Source: Patescibacteria group bacterium
Lineage (GTDB): Bacteria; Patescibacteriota; Minisyncoccia; JAHISW01; Tagabacteraceae
Reading direction: 5' to 3'
Assembly: GCA_018817995.1 (NCBI GenBank)
Contig: JAHISW010000070.1
Span: 1-10,878 of the forward strand
DNA length: 10,878 bases
The translations under genes were made by a program, and so were the position numbers. The notes below the pieces were generated by a model. The model saw nothing but the letters and a program-made list of their open reading frames with translations. It made no database searches and was not told the origin of the DNA. Numbering within the stretch: position 1 is the stretch's first letter; each line of letters opens with the position of its first letter. This document shows, piece after piece, positions 5,339 through 10,878 of this stretch.

Positions 5339-5524
5339 ATGTTTAATAAACTTGTTGATTATATAAAAGGAACGCGGGTTGAACTCAAGTCCGTAAATTG
5401 GCCAACAAAAAAACAGACAATTGATTTTACGCTTTTGGTTATTGGCGTTTCCCTCTTTGTGGCGATTTTGCTTGGATTTTTTGACAAGACCTTTTCCTTT
5501 TTGCTTCAAAAATTTGTTTTATAA
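5339..5524 (+). CDS. secE: Preprotein translocase subunit SecE
   Basis: It is the small membrane clamp of the SecYEG channel. At 61 residues it is the single-span form found in most bacteria. An amphipathic N-terminal part contains the family segment VELKSVNWPTKKQT (about residues 14-28). One membrane helix follows (about 30-50, FTLLVIGVSLFVAILLGFF), then a short tail. A GGA 5 nt before the ATG is the only ribosome-site candidate. It is the first gene after the 5269-5296 promoter, with nusG starting 14 nt after its stop, the usual order. Confidence 0.93.
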   Translation: MFNKLVDYIKGTRVELKSVNWPTKKQTIDFTLLVIGVSLFVAILLGFFDKTFSFLLQKFVL

Positions 5525-5538
5525 AAATTAATCCTCAT

Positions 5539-6087
5539 ATGACAGCAACTGCAACAAAAAAAGAAGAAAAAAGATGGTACGCCCTTCACACATACGCGGG
5601 ATATGAGAATGCCGTGGTGAGAAACCTGAAACAAAGAATAGAATCTCTCGGCATGGAAGATAAAATTTTTAACGTGTTGGTCCCCACGGAAAAAAAGATT
5701 AAAATCAAAGAAGGCAAGAGACGAGTCATGGAAGAAAAAATATATCCGGGATATGTTTTGGTTGAAATGATAGTGACTCACGACTCGTGGTATGTCGTGC
5801 GAAACACCCCGCGCGTAACCGGTTTTGTCGGCTCGGGCACTACGCCAACACCACTTATGCAAGGAGAAGTTGACAATTTATTTCAGCAAATGGAGATCAA
5901 GGAGCCGAAATACAAAATGGATGTTGTAAAAGGAGAACAGGTTAAAATCACGGATGGTCCGTTCAATAATTTTGAGGGACGTGTTAACGAAATTGATGAA
6001 AGTCGCGGAAAAATTAAGGTTCTTGTTTCAATGTTCGGAAGGGAAACTCCCGTTGAGCTTGATTTTCTGCAGGTAAAAAAGATATAA
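5539..6087 (+). CDS. nusG: Transcription termination/antitermination factor NusG
   Basis: NusG binds RNA polymerase through its N-terminal domain and links it to ribosomes or Rho through its KOW domain. The protein has 182 residues. The NGN domain runs from about 11 to 115 (RWYALHTYAGYENAV, IYPGYVLVEM, WYVVRNTPRVTGFVG). The KOW domain is at about 130-182 (KGEQVKITDGPFNNFEGRV). The first ten residues are a Lys/Thr/Ala-rich extension. No Shine-Dalgarno is seen before ATG 5539; reinitiation after secE, 14 nt upstream, is likely. The usual next genes, rplK and rplA, are replaced by rpmI and rplT. Confidence 0.96.
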   Translation: MTATATKKEEKRWYALHTYAGYENAVVRNLKQRIESLGMEDKIFNVLVPTEKKIKIKEGKRRVMEEKIYPGYVLVEMIVTHDSWYVVRNTPRVTGFVGSGTTPTPLMQGEVDNLFQQMEIKEPKYKMDVVKGEQVKITDGPFNNFEGRVNEIDESRGKIKVLVSMFGRETPVELDFLQVKKI

Positions 6088-6101
6088 ATAGATTAACTAT
6101 T

Positions 6102-6293
6102 ATGGGAGAAAAAACAAACAAATCGTATAAAAAGAGATTAAAACTTACCAAAAACGGAAAGGTTGTTCAAAGATCTCCGGGCATTGGACACTTCAACGCA
6201 AAAGAAAGCAGAAAAGGTCAATTAAAAAAGAAGAGGCCAAAAATTTTCAGTATTGCGAAAAATAAGATTAAACAATATATGCCGTATGGTTAG
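6102..6293 (+). CDS. rpmI: Ribosomal protein bL35
   Basis: A very basic 63-residue large-subunit protein. The family pattern is visible: KTNKSYKKRLKLTKNGKVVQRSPGIGHFNAKES, where most bacteria have KTHKGAKKRFKVTGSGK, then a Lys/Arg-rich centre and a short tail ending MPYG. It starts 14 nt after nusG without a clear Shine-Dalgarno and overlaps rplT by 8 nt (ATGGTTAG), so rplT is probably translated by coupling. Its classical upstream partner infC is on the opposite strand about 1.7 kb away. Confidence 0.93.
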   Translation: MGEKTNKSYKKRLKLTKNGKVVQRSPGIGHFNAKESRKGQLKKKRPKIFSIAKNKIKQYMPYG

Positions 6294-6633
6294 AATAAAA
6301 AGAGGAACAGTTTCATTAAAGAGAAGAAGAAAAGTCTTAAAACAGACTAAGGGTTTTAAGTGGGGCAGGAAATCAAAAGAAAGAGCCGCCAAAGAAGCTT
6401 TGTTGCACGCCTATACGCATGCGTTTAATGACCGACGAAAAAAGAAGGGGGTCTTTAGGAGATTGTGGCAAATCAAAATAAATGCAGCCGCCAGACAAAA
6501 TGACATTTCGTACAGCAAACTTATTGATTTGTTAAAAAAGGGAGAAATTAAAATAGACAGAAAAATCTTGGCAAACTTGGCGGAACACAAGCCGGAAGTT
6601 TTTAAGGAAATCATTGAAAAAGCAAAGAAATAA
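6286..6633 (+). CDS. rplT: Ribosomal protein bL20
   Basis: It binds 23S rRNA early in large-subunit assembly and in some bacteria represses its own operon. From ATG 6286 the protein has 115 residues beginning MVRIKRG, the normal bL20 start. A longer frame from TTG 6253 would add residues unlike the family and is rejected. Typical segments: KRRRKVLKQTKGFKWGRKSKERAAKEALLHA, FNDRRKKKGVFRRLWQIKINAAAR and SYSKLIDLLKKGEIKIDRKILANLA. It is the last gene of the plus-strand operon; its stop codon is part of a hairpin. Confidence 0.96.
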   Translation: MVRIKRGTVSLKRRRKVLKQTKGFKWGRKSKERAAKEALLHAYTHAFNDRRKKKGVFRRLWQIKINAAARQNDISYSKLIDLLKKGEIKIDRKILANLAEHKPEVFKEIIEKAKK

Positions 6634-6653
6634 CCCCGCTTAGTAGCGGGGTT
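6632..6653. terminator. Hairpin between convergent rplT and the small acidic gene
   Basis: Perfect 8-bp stem AACCCCGC / GCGGGGTT with a 6-nt loop, beginning inside the rplT TAA. On the minus strand it is followed by a T-rich tail (ATTTCTTT), so it best terminates the small minus-strand gene. On the plus strand the tail is AAAACTC, so rplT may end by another route or have its 3' end protected by the hairpin. Confidence 0.7.
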
Positions 6654-6671
6654 AAAACTCTTAAGAAAAAT

Positions 6672-6872
6672 CTATAAAGGCATTCCTTCTTCTTTGTTCT
6701 CTTCCTCCGGCTCCGGCATAACAATATCCGGCTCAGGAGTAATTTCGGGAGCAGGAGTCGTCTCCTCAATGGGGGTATCAACAACATCACCCATGGGTTC
6801 CGGTTCACCCACCACGCCATCATCCTCATTTTTGGTCCCAAAAAGACCTGAAATTTTGTTTAAAATAGACAT
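6672..6872 (-). CDS. Small acidic Pro/Glu-rich hypothetical protein (66 aa)
   Basis: I do not recognise this family. From ATG 6872 the protein is 66 residues: a short N-terminal helix-like segment MSILNKISGLFG, then a strongly acidic, probably disordered region rich in Glu, Pro, Asp and Thr (EPEP, EETTPAPEITPEPD, PEPEEENKEE). There is no transmembrane stretch. A longer frame from TTG 6896 exists but has no ribosome site either. It has its own promoter candidate (6935-6963) and a terminator hairpin just after it, which support a real gene. The N-terminal segment could be an amphipathic membrane- or partner-binding helix with an acidic tail; this is inference. The plus-strand frame over the same bases gives a Ser/Gly repeat and is judged a shadow. 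Confidence 0.6.
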   Translation of the reverse strand: MSILNKISGLFGTKNEDDGVVGEPEPMGDVVDTPIEETTPAPEITPEPDIVMPEPEEENKEEGMPL

Positions 6873-6934
6873 ATTAAAAATAGCAAAATTAAACAAGTGG
6901 TAAAAACTGATAAATCGACTGTTCTCTTATTCCT

Positions 6935-6963
6935 ATTATATCAATAATAAAAAAAACACACAA
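6935..6963 (-). promoter_or_regulatory. Promoter of the small acidic gene, extended -10
   Basis: Minus strand: consensus extended -10 TGATATAAT (TATAAT 6940-6935), with a weak -35 TTGTGT (6963-6958) 17 nt upstream. Predicted start is near 6928, giving a leader of about 55 nt before ATG 6872. Confidence 0.6.
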
Positions 6964-6970
6964 CCCAATG

Positions 6971-8074
6971 TCAAAAAAATATATTCAATATCTCGTAAAC
7001 AACCGCGATAAGAATACCCGTCACCACCAACAACCCCGCGAAACTTTTTCCCTGCATCTTGCGAGCCATAAATATAATAAGAGCGCCACTGACACCTAAG
7101 CCGACGGAACCTGTTAAACTCAATATTTTTGTTAAATCCTGAACACCAAAAGAGAAAAGTAGAACAGGAGGAACTACAACAAAAACCCACGCCAAAGTCT
7201 TTGGCAATTTGAAATCAAAACGGAAGATACCCCTTAAGTCAATTGCCAAAGCAAGAAAAGAAGTAAAAACAGCCAGCAACCCCATAACAGACCCCACCAA
7301 AATCACGCGGGAACCAAGCGCGCCAAGGGCGCCCGACAAAGCATCGGCGCTGGTATTTCCATCACTAACGCCAACAATGGCAAAAATAAATAGACAATAA
7401 AAAATCGCAGACAAAGACACGCTGAATAAAATCACCTTCTTAAAATCTTTAAAAGAAGACTTGGAGAAAATATCTTTCGTTTCCGGAATCGCCGCAAGCC
7501 CGCCTAAAGAAAAAAGCCAAACCCCATACGGCAAGAACCAAGATTTGTTAATAAACATATCTCTTGCACCGGAAACAAAATTATTCAGGTCAATAAAAGG
7601 CAGAGACATATACACCAAATAAGCAACAAAGCCAAAAAGGGGGATTGTCAGATAAAAATTAATCAGGGCGACTTTATTAAGTTCCAAAAGCGCGAGGGTA
7701 GAACACACGGCAAAAAACAAAAAAGAAAAAGCAAAAGCGTAGTGTTCACTAAAAAAATTGGAGAGAAAGAAACCACCCAAAAGACCATAAGCAAGAAGCG
7801 CGCCATAATACGCCACTGCTGTTATCACAAAAGAAAAAATTTTAAATTTCTTTCCTAAAATCAACTCCACATAGCCCGTAAAACGATGCGTGCCTTCCGT
7901 ATCATATGTTATCCTCGCGTATAAAAATAAAAGAAAAATGGTCAAAGAAACAGCAACAACAAAATGGATAAAGCCCCAAAAAATGCCCGCCCGAGCAACA
8001 ACGTAGGGCAGAGCAAAAACACCCGCCCCAAACATCAGTCCGACAATAATGCCTATACCCTTAAGATACTTCAT
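6971..8074 (-). CDS. Amino-acid permease of the aromatic/SdaC type
   Basis: A 367-residue membrane protein, probably an ion-coupled amino-acid importer. The first helix holds the signature GLMFGAGVFALPYVVARAG (residues 12-30), the GxGxxALP motif of the AAAP/HAAAP superfamily (tryptophan/tyrosine and serine permeases). About ten or eleven hydrophobic helices follow. Segments such as LPYGVWLFSLGGLAAIPETKDIF fit the repeated half of these transporters. Substrate cannot be told from sequence. It is the last of three genes; its ATG (8074) overlaps the MgtC-family gene by 14 nt, so the two are translationally linked. No terminator hairpin is seen after its stop. Confidence 0.82.
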   Translation of the reverse strand: MKYLKGIGIIVGLMFGAGVFALPYVVARAGIFWGFIHFVVAVSLTIFLLFLYARITYDTEGTHRFTGYVELILGKKFKIFSFVITAVAYYGALLAYGLLGGFFLSNFFSEHYAFAFSFLFFAVCSTLALLELNKVALINFYLTIPLFGFVAYLVYMSLPFIDLNNFVSGARDMFINKSWFLPYGVWLFSLGGLAAIPETKDIFSKSSFKDFKKVILFSVSLSAIFYCLFIFAIVGVSDGNTSADALSGALGALGSRVILVGSVMGLLAVFTSFLALAIDLRGIFRFDFKLPKTLAWVFVVVPPVLLFSFGVQDLTKILSLTGSVGLGVSGALIIFMARKMQGKSFAGLLVVTGILIAVVYEILNIFF

Positions 8075-8516
8075 TTAATCCTTTTTTGGTGCCTATTTTG
8101 GATTCAATAAAGCGAACCGCCCATAGAATCAAAACGGTCAAAACAGCCGAAAAAATGGCTATAGAATAAAATTTCAGACCCACCGCCATCCCAATGGCCG
8201 CGGAAACCCAAACGGCCGCAGCCGTCGTCAAGCCCCTCACCTCTGTTTTCGTAAAGAAAATAATGCCGGCGCCAAGAAAACCTACGCCGACAACTATCTG
8301 GCTGGCAATACGGCTGGGGTCAAAACCATTTCCCGTAAACCCAACAAAACCGCCAACAGACATCAGAGTAAACAAAGCTGACCCCATAGAAACCAACATG
8401 TATGTTCTCAGGCCGGCCGGTTTGCCCATTTTCTCCCGTTCAAAACCGATAAACATGCCCAAAACGGCGGCCAATAAAATCTGAAACATCATTGTTATAG
8501 AAGTAGCGTCTATCAT
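8061..8516 (-). CDS. MgtC/SapB-family membrane protein (short form)
   Basis: A 151-residue protein with about four or five membrane helices. Family motifs are clear: GFEREKMGKPAGLRTYMLVSMGSAL (ERE at 26-28, RT at 37-38), DPSRIASQIVVGVGFLGAGIIF (D66 to about 87) and RGLTTAAAVWVSAAIGMAVG (94-113). It ends just after the last helix, so it lacks the soluble C-terminal domain of MgtC (about 230 residues) and is of the short SapB-like kind. MgtC proteins are linked to magnesium limitation and to control of the F-type ATPase in pathogens; the role of the short form is not settled. ATG 8516 lies 3 nt after the upstream SLOG gene stop. Confidence 0.9.
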   Translation of the reverse strand: MIDATSITMMFQILLAAVLGMFIGFEREKMGKPAGLRTYMLVSMGSALFTLMSVGGFVGFTGNGFDPSRIASQIVVGVGFLGAGIIFFTKTEVRGLTTAAAVWVSAAIGMAVGLKFYSIAIFSAVLTVLILWAVRFIESKIGTKKGLNEVS

Positions 8517-8519
8517 ATT

Positions 8520-9116
8520 TTAAATATCAATAATTTTTTCCTCGCGCACCATCTCTAAAACTTTTTCAATAAGAATTTTAGGGTCAGAATGATAAACAAC
8601 ATTACCGGGACCGCGATTTGATTTTTCAACTATCTCCTTAATTTGGTCTGCAGTCCCTCCGGTTCCTGTTAAAACCCCTATCGGCTTTTCATCCTCAAAA
8701 GCAATCGTAAATTCGTTTAATGTCCCTATTCTTCCGCATCCGACGATAACAGCATCCGAGGAACGAGTTAATAAAAGATTCCTGCCGGCATACCCAAATC
8801 CCGTGTAAATAATTATGTCAAAATAATCCACGGGTAATCTGTACTTTTCTATATGTTCCCTTTCGGAAAAAGCGGGAGAAAGCCCTATGGAAAAACCCCC
8901 CGCCTCTTTAGCTCCGACAGCCGACCAAAAAGGAAAGCCCGTCGTCGCGCCCGTAACCAAAACTGCATTGTGACGAACTATTTCTTTCCCCAATTCCTTC
9001 GCCTTTTCAAGGGCGTCTGACTCGCAATGCCCCGTTTCCGCCGCGCCCGAAACACAAATCTTAAATTTGAGATGCGAATCTAAAGATGGCTTAATTTTTT
9101 TTGTTCTTTCAGTCAT
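8520..9116 (-). CDS. SLOG/LOG-family Rossmann protein (TIGR00725-like)
   Basis: A 198-residue soluble Rossmann-like protein of the SLOG superfamily, which binds nucleotides or related ligands. Motifs: the first strand and loop KICVSGAAETGH (about 19-30), AVLVTGATTGFPFWSA (51-66), TGFGYAGRNLLLTRSSDAVIVG (105-126) and the GCGRIGTLNEF turn (126-136). The last stands where true LOG phosphoribohydrolases have PGGxGTxxE. The replacement of PGG by CGR makes cytokinin-type nucleotide hydrolysis doubtful, so no reaction is assigned. It is the first gene of a unit with the MgtC-family protein and the permease, which suggests, but does not show, ligand sensing tied to transport. ATG 9116 follows a good promoter with almost no leader. 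Confidence 0.82.
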   Translation of the reverse strand: MTERTKKIKPSLDSHLKFKICVSGAAETGHCESDALEKAKELGKEIVRHNAVLVTGATTGFPFWSAVGAKEAGGFSIGLSPAFSEREHIEKYRLPVDYFDIIIYTGFGYAGRNLLLTRSSDAVIVGCGRIGTLNEFTIAFEDEKPIGVLTGTGGTADQIKEIVEKSNRGPGNVVYHSDPKILIEKVLEMVREEKIIDI

Positions 9117-9127
9117 ATACTATGTAT

Positions 9128-9157
9128 ATTATACACCCGATTACATATCCAACTCAA
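9128..9157 (-). promoter_or_regulatory. Promoter of the SLOG-MgtC-permease unit
   Basis: Minus strand: -35 TTGAGT (9157-9152, inside the end of the RNase gene), 18-nt spacer, -10 TATAAT (9133-9128). Predicted start is around 9119-9122, leaving only about 3-6 nt before ATG 9116. The -35 and spacer are the same as at smpB. Confidence 0.65.
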
Positions 9158-10496
9158 ATGAATCTCCTTGTTTCGGAACCACGGCTTTTACTCCAAGATA
9201 GTCGCGAATTCTCTGCGCGATAAACGACGCCGCCTTCATCTCGCCCTGCGCGACAAAAACTTTTTCCAACCGTTCTGAGCTTCCTTTCACAAAATCCAAA
9301 AGCCAATTTGTGTCAGGATGCGCGGAATAACCCTTAATCCGAATGACCCCCGCCTTCACAGGAATATCTTCGCCAAGAATTTTCACCCACTTGGCGCCCT
9401 CTTGAATTCTTCTGCCCAAAGAACCCGCGCTTTGAAAACCAACCAAAAGCAATGCGCTATTGCTGTCGGGAAGATATCTTTTTTCATGATGAATAATTCT
9501 TCCGCCCGTAGACATACCCGAACCGGCAATAATAATCTTGGGGGGAGGAACATTGTTTATTTTTTTTGATTCTTCTGTTGTCAGAGAAAATTCCAAGCCC
9601 GGAAACTTGAAAACATCATCGCCCGATTCTATGATATATTTCGCCTCTTTATTGTAGTAATCCTCATGCTTTTTATAAATAGCCGTCGCCTTAATTGCCA
9701 AAGGACTGTCCAAAAATATCGGGACGCGCGGGATGCGCCCGTTTTCAGCCAAGTCATTCAACTCAAAAAGCAACTCCTGTGTGCGTTCAATAGAAAAAGC
9801 CGGAATCATCAAAACGCCCTTGTTTTTTATGGTGTCCTCAATAATGCGTTCAACTTTTGTTTTTCTCTCATCTCTCCCCTCATGTTCCTTGTCCCCGTAT
9901 GTACTTTCCATAATAAGATAGTTCGCGTTCTCCAGTTTGTGCGGGTCTTTCAACAAAGGCGTCGGAGGATTTCCCAAGTCTCCCGTAAAAACAACCCTCT
10001 TGTCTCCCCTCTTGATTTCCACCATCGCCGAACCAAGAATATGTCCCGCCTCCTTGAAAGTCACTTTCAAATCATTCACCGTAATCTCACTGTCGTATTC
10101 AACAGTTTCCCAAAGAGACATCGCCCTTTGAACATCTTTCTCTTCATAAATTGGCTTTTCGCCGTCTCTTTCCGCTTCTTTTGTTAAAATTCCCAAACTG
10201 TCCGTGAGAGACAGCTCCGCCAGGTCGCGTGTCGGCAGTGTGGAAATTATACGGCCCTTAAAACCGGCCCTAACAAGTTTCGGAATACGGCCGATGTGGT
10301 CAAGATGGGCATGTGTAACAAATAAAACATCTATTTCTAATGGATTATAGGGAAAAGGGTCGCGGTTTTTTTCTTCCGCCGTTTTGGCTCCCTGAAAAAG
10401 CCCGCAATCTATCAACAACTTCGTTGTTGAATCTTCCAGTAAATAATTTACACCTGTAACCTCCCTCGCCGCGCCATGAAATGTGAGTTTCATCAT
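9141..10496 (-). CDS. Metallo-beta-lactamase/beta-CASP ribonuclease
   Basis: A 451-residue protein of the MBL-beta-CASP-RMMBL group (COG1236-like, the CPSF/Ysh1 type), expected to cut RNA with two zinc ions. Metal motifs: H62-A-H64-L-D66-H67, H152 (EAGHILGSAM) and D173 (FTGDLG). Beta-CASP marks: ESTYGD (197-202), PAFSIERTQELLFEL, DSPLA, the GSGMSTGGRIIHH segment (H336/H337) and the final H393 in KGYSAHPD. All catalytic residues are present, so it should be active. There is no KH domain or long extension, so it differs from RNase J and the archaeal aCPSF1. ATG 10496, followed by a second ATG at 10493, stands at the predicted transcription start. It is not in an operon with its upstream neighbour, from which it is separated by a terminator. 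Confidence 0.92.
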   Translation of the reverse strand: MMKLTFHGAAREVTGVNYLLEDSTTKLLIDCGLFQGAKTAEEKNRDPFPYNPLEIDVLFVTHAHLDHIGRIPKLVRAGFKGRIISTLPTRDLAELSLTDSLGILTKEAERDGEKPIYEEKDVQRAMSLWETVEYDSEITVNDLKVTFKEAGHILGSAMVEIKRGDKRVVFTGDLGNPPTPLLKDPHKLENANYLIMESTYGDKEHEGRDERKTKVERIIEDTIKNKGVLMIPAFSIERTQELLFELNDLAENGRIPRVPIFLDSPLAIKATAIYKKHEDYYNKEAKYIIESGDDVFKFPGLEFSLTTEESKKINNVPPPKIIIAGSGMSTGGRIIHHEKRYLPDSNSALLLVGFQSAGSLGRRIQEGAKWVKILGEDIPVKAGVIRIKGYSAHPDTNWLLDFVKGSSERLEKVFVAQGEMKAASFIAQRIRDYLGVKAVVPKQGDSFELDM

Positions 10497-10503
10497 CTAT
10501 CTC

Positions 10504-10531
10504 ATTATAGCAAATAGTCTCTTGAAAACAA
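10504..10531 (-). promoter_or_regulatory. Promoter of the beta-CASP RNase gene, predicts a leaderless mRNA
   Basis: Minus strand: consensus extended -10 TGCTATAAT (TATAAT 10509-10504) with a poor -35 TTGTTT (10531-10526), spacer 16. ATG 10496 is 7 nt after the hexamer, at the expected start of transcription. The -35 region overlaps the T-tract of the upstream terminator. Confidence 0.7.
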
Positions 10532-10570
10532 AAAACCCCGCCACGTCGATGTCCGACGTCGATGTAGGTT
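10530..10570 (-). terminator. Terminator of the right-edge gene, built on a repeated 10-mer
   Basis: Minus strand, directly after the stop at 10571: ACGTCG/CGACGT stem with a 5-nt loop, an outer AACC/GGTT pairing across an internal loop, then TTTTTT (10535-10530). On the plus strand the same bases contain the direct repeat ACGTCGATGT at 10543-10552 and 10556-10565. Confidence 0.65.
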
Positions 10571-10878
10571 CTATTTCGCAAACACTCTGTTCCACGCTCT
10601 TTTCAAATTTATAATCCTCAATTTTACCCTTTGATACCTCTTCAAAATATCCGAGGCATCAGTTCTAAACTTCTCGTCATCTATCAAAGCGTTCAAAAAA
10701 TCCAGCTTTGCCACGACCATATTCGTAAAATAAGCGGATTTCTCCATTTTCTTGCCGGCCAACTCCAAATCGGTAAATTTATCGCCATACGCCTCCACAA
10801 TCAGCCGGGGAATTTGTTTTGATATTTCTTTAAGTTTCCCAATTTCGTCCAAAACATCTTTATCATTTTTTCGCTTTG
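10571..10878 (-). CDS. Hypothetical helical protein, C-terminal part (5' end outside window)
   Basis: I do not recognise this protein. The frame is open without a stop from the window edge to TAG 10571, giving 101 visible residues. No ATG occurs in frame; the only near start is TTG 10852, so the true start probably lies beyond the edge. The sequence is charged and reads as continuous helix: KLKEISKQIPRLIVEAYGD, LELAGKKMEKSAYF, VVAKLDFLNALIDDEKF, ASDILKRYQRVKLRIINLKRAW. It has no Cys or His pairs, no signal peptide in the visible part and no membrane segment. It ends with a terminator. Confidence 0.6.
   Translation of the reverse strand, partial: KRKNDKDVLDEIGKLKEISKQIPRLIVEAYGDKFTDLELAGKKMEKSAYFTNMVVAKLDFLNALIDDEKFRTDASDILKRYQRVKLRIINLKRAWNRVFAK

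Noticed and set aside
5279..5862. Minus-strand frames opposite secE and nusG
   Set aside because: Their products are Phe/Lys-rich strings without motifs and lie opposite well-identified genes.
6253..6285. Upstream TTG extension of rplT
   Set aside because: It would add 11 residues before the family-typical MVRIKRG and lies inside rpmI. ATG 6286 is the natural bL20 start.
9666..10187. 173-residue open frame on the plus strand
   Set aside because: It is opposite the beta-CASP RNase, whose catalytic motifs are complete. The plus-strand product is low in plausible structure.
1..10878. CRISPR array, insertion sequence, prophage or defence island
   Set aside because: No regularly spaced repeats, transposase, integrase, phage structural gene or restriction gene was found. 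The window is mostly housekeeping genes.

Overview
The window looks like a piece of a small, AT-rich bacterial genome, most likely a Patescibacteria/CPR member of the Parcubacteria type. This is inferred from gene content and style: short intergenic gaps, 8- to 14-nt gene overlaps, few clear Shine-Dalgarno sites, CPR-like bL35, SmpB and LOG-family sequences, and rplK without rplA next to it. TGA is used as a normal stop (smpB), so the genetic code is standard. No insertion sequence, phage, CRISPR array or tRNA gene is visible.

Layout. (1) 1-1488, minus: the first 496 residues of an aldehyde:ferredoxin oxidoreductase (tungsto/molybdopterin enzyme) running off the left edge. (2) 1588-3367, minus: a three-gene thymidylate operon, dCMP deaminase -> thymidylate synthase -> dTMP kinase, with a promoter inside the end of rplK and a strong terminator after tmk. 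(3) 3431-4406, minus: infC -> rplK. (4) 4482-6633, plus: smpB, the tmRNA gene ssrA, secE, nusG, rpmI, rplT. (5) 6672-6872, minus: a tiny acidic Pro/Glu-rich protein. (6) 6971-9116, minus: an apparent operon of a SLOG/LOG-family Rossmann protein, a small MgtC-family membrane protein and a GAGxxALP-type amino-acid permease. (7) 9141-10496, minus: a metallo-beta-lactamase/beta-CASP RNase. (8) 10571-right edge, minus: the C-terminal part of an unrecognised helical protein.

The most interesting block is the centre. smpB and the mature tmRNA overlap by 8 nt, so making the 5' end of the tmRNA from a shared transcript would remove the smpB stop codon. The tmRNA is complete and encodes the tag ANLFKTPALAYA, which ends in LAYA rather than the usual LAA. 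The flanking translation genes show a partner swap between two classical operons: infC-rpmI-rplT and secE-nusG-rplK have become infC-rplK and secE-nusG-rpmI-rplT. One inversion of roughly 2.2 kb can explain this. smpB and the beta-CASP RNase gene have extended -10 promoters (TGnTAnnAT) placed so that transcription should begin at the ATG, which predicts leaderless mRNAs.

All product names come from reading motifs by eye; no database search was run.
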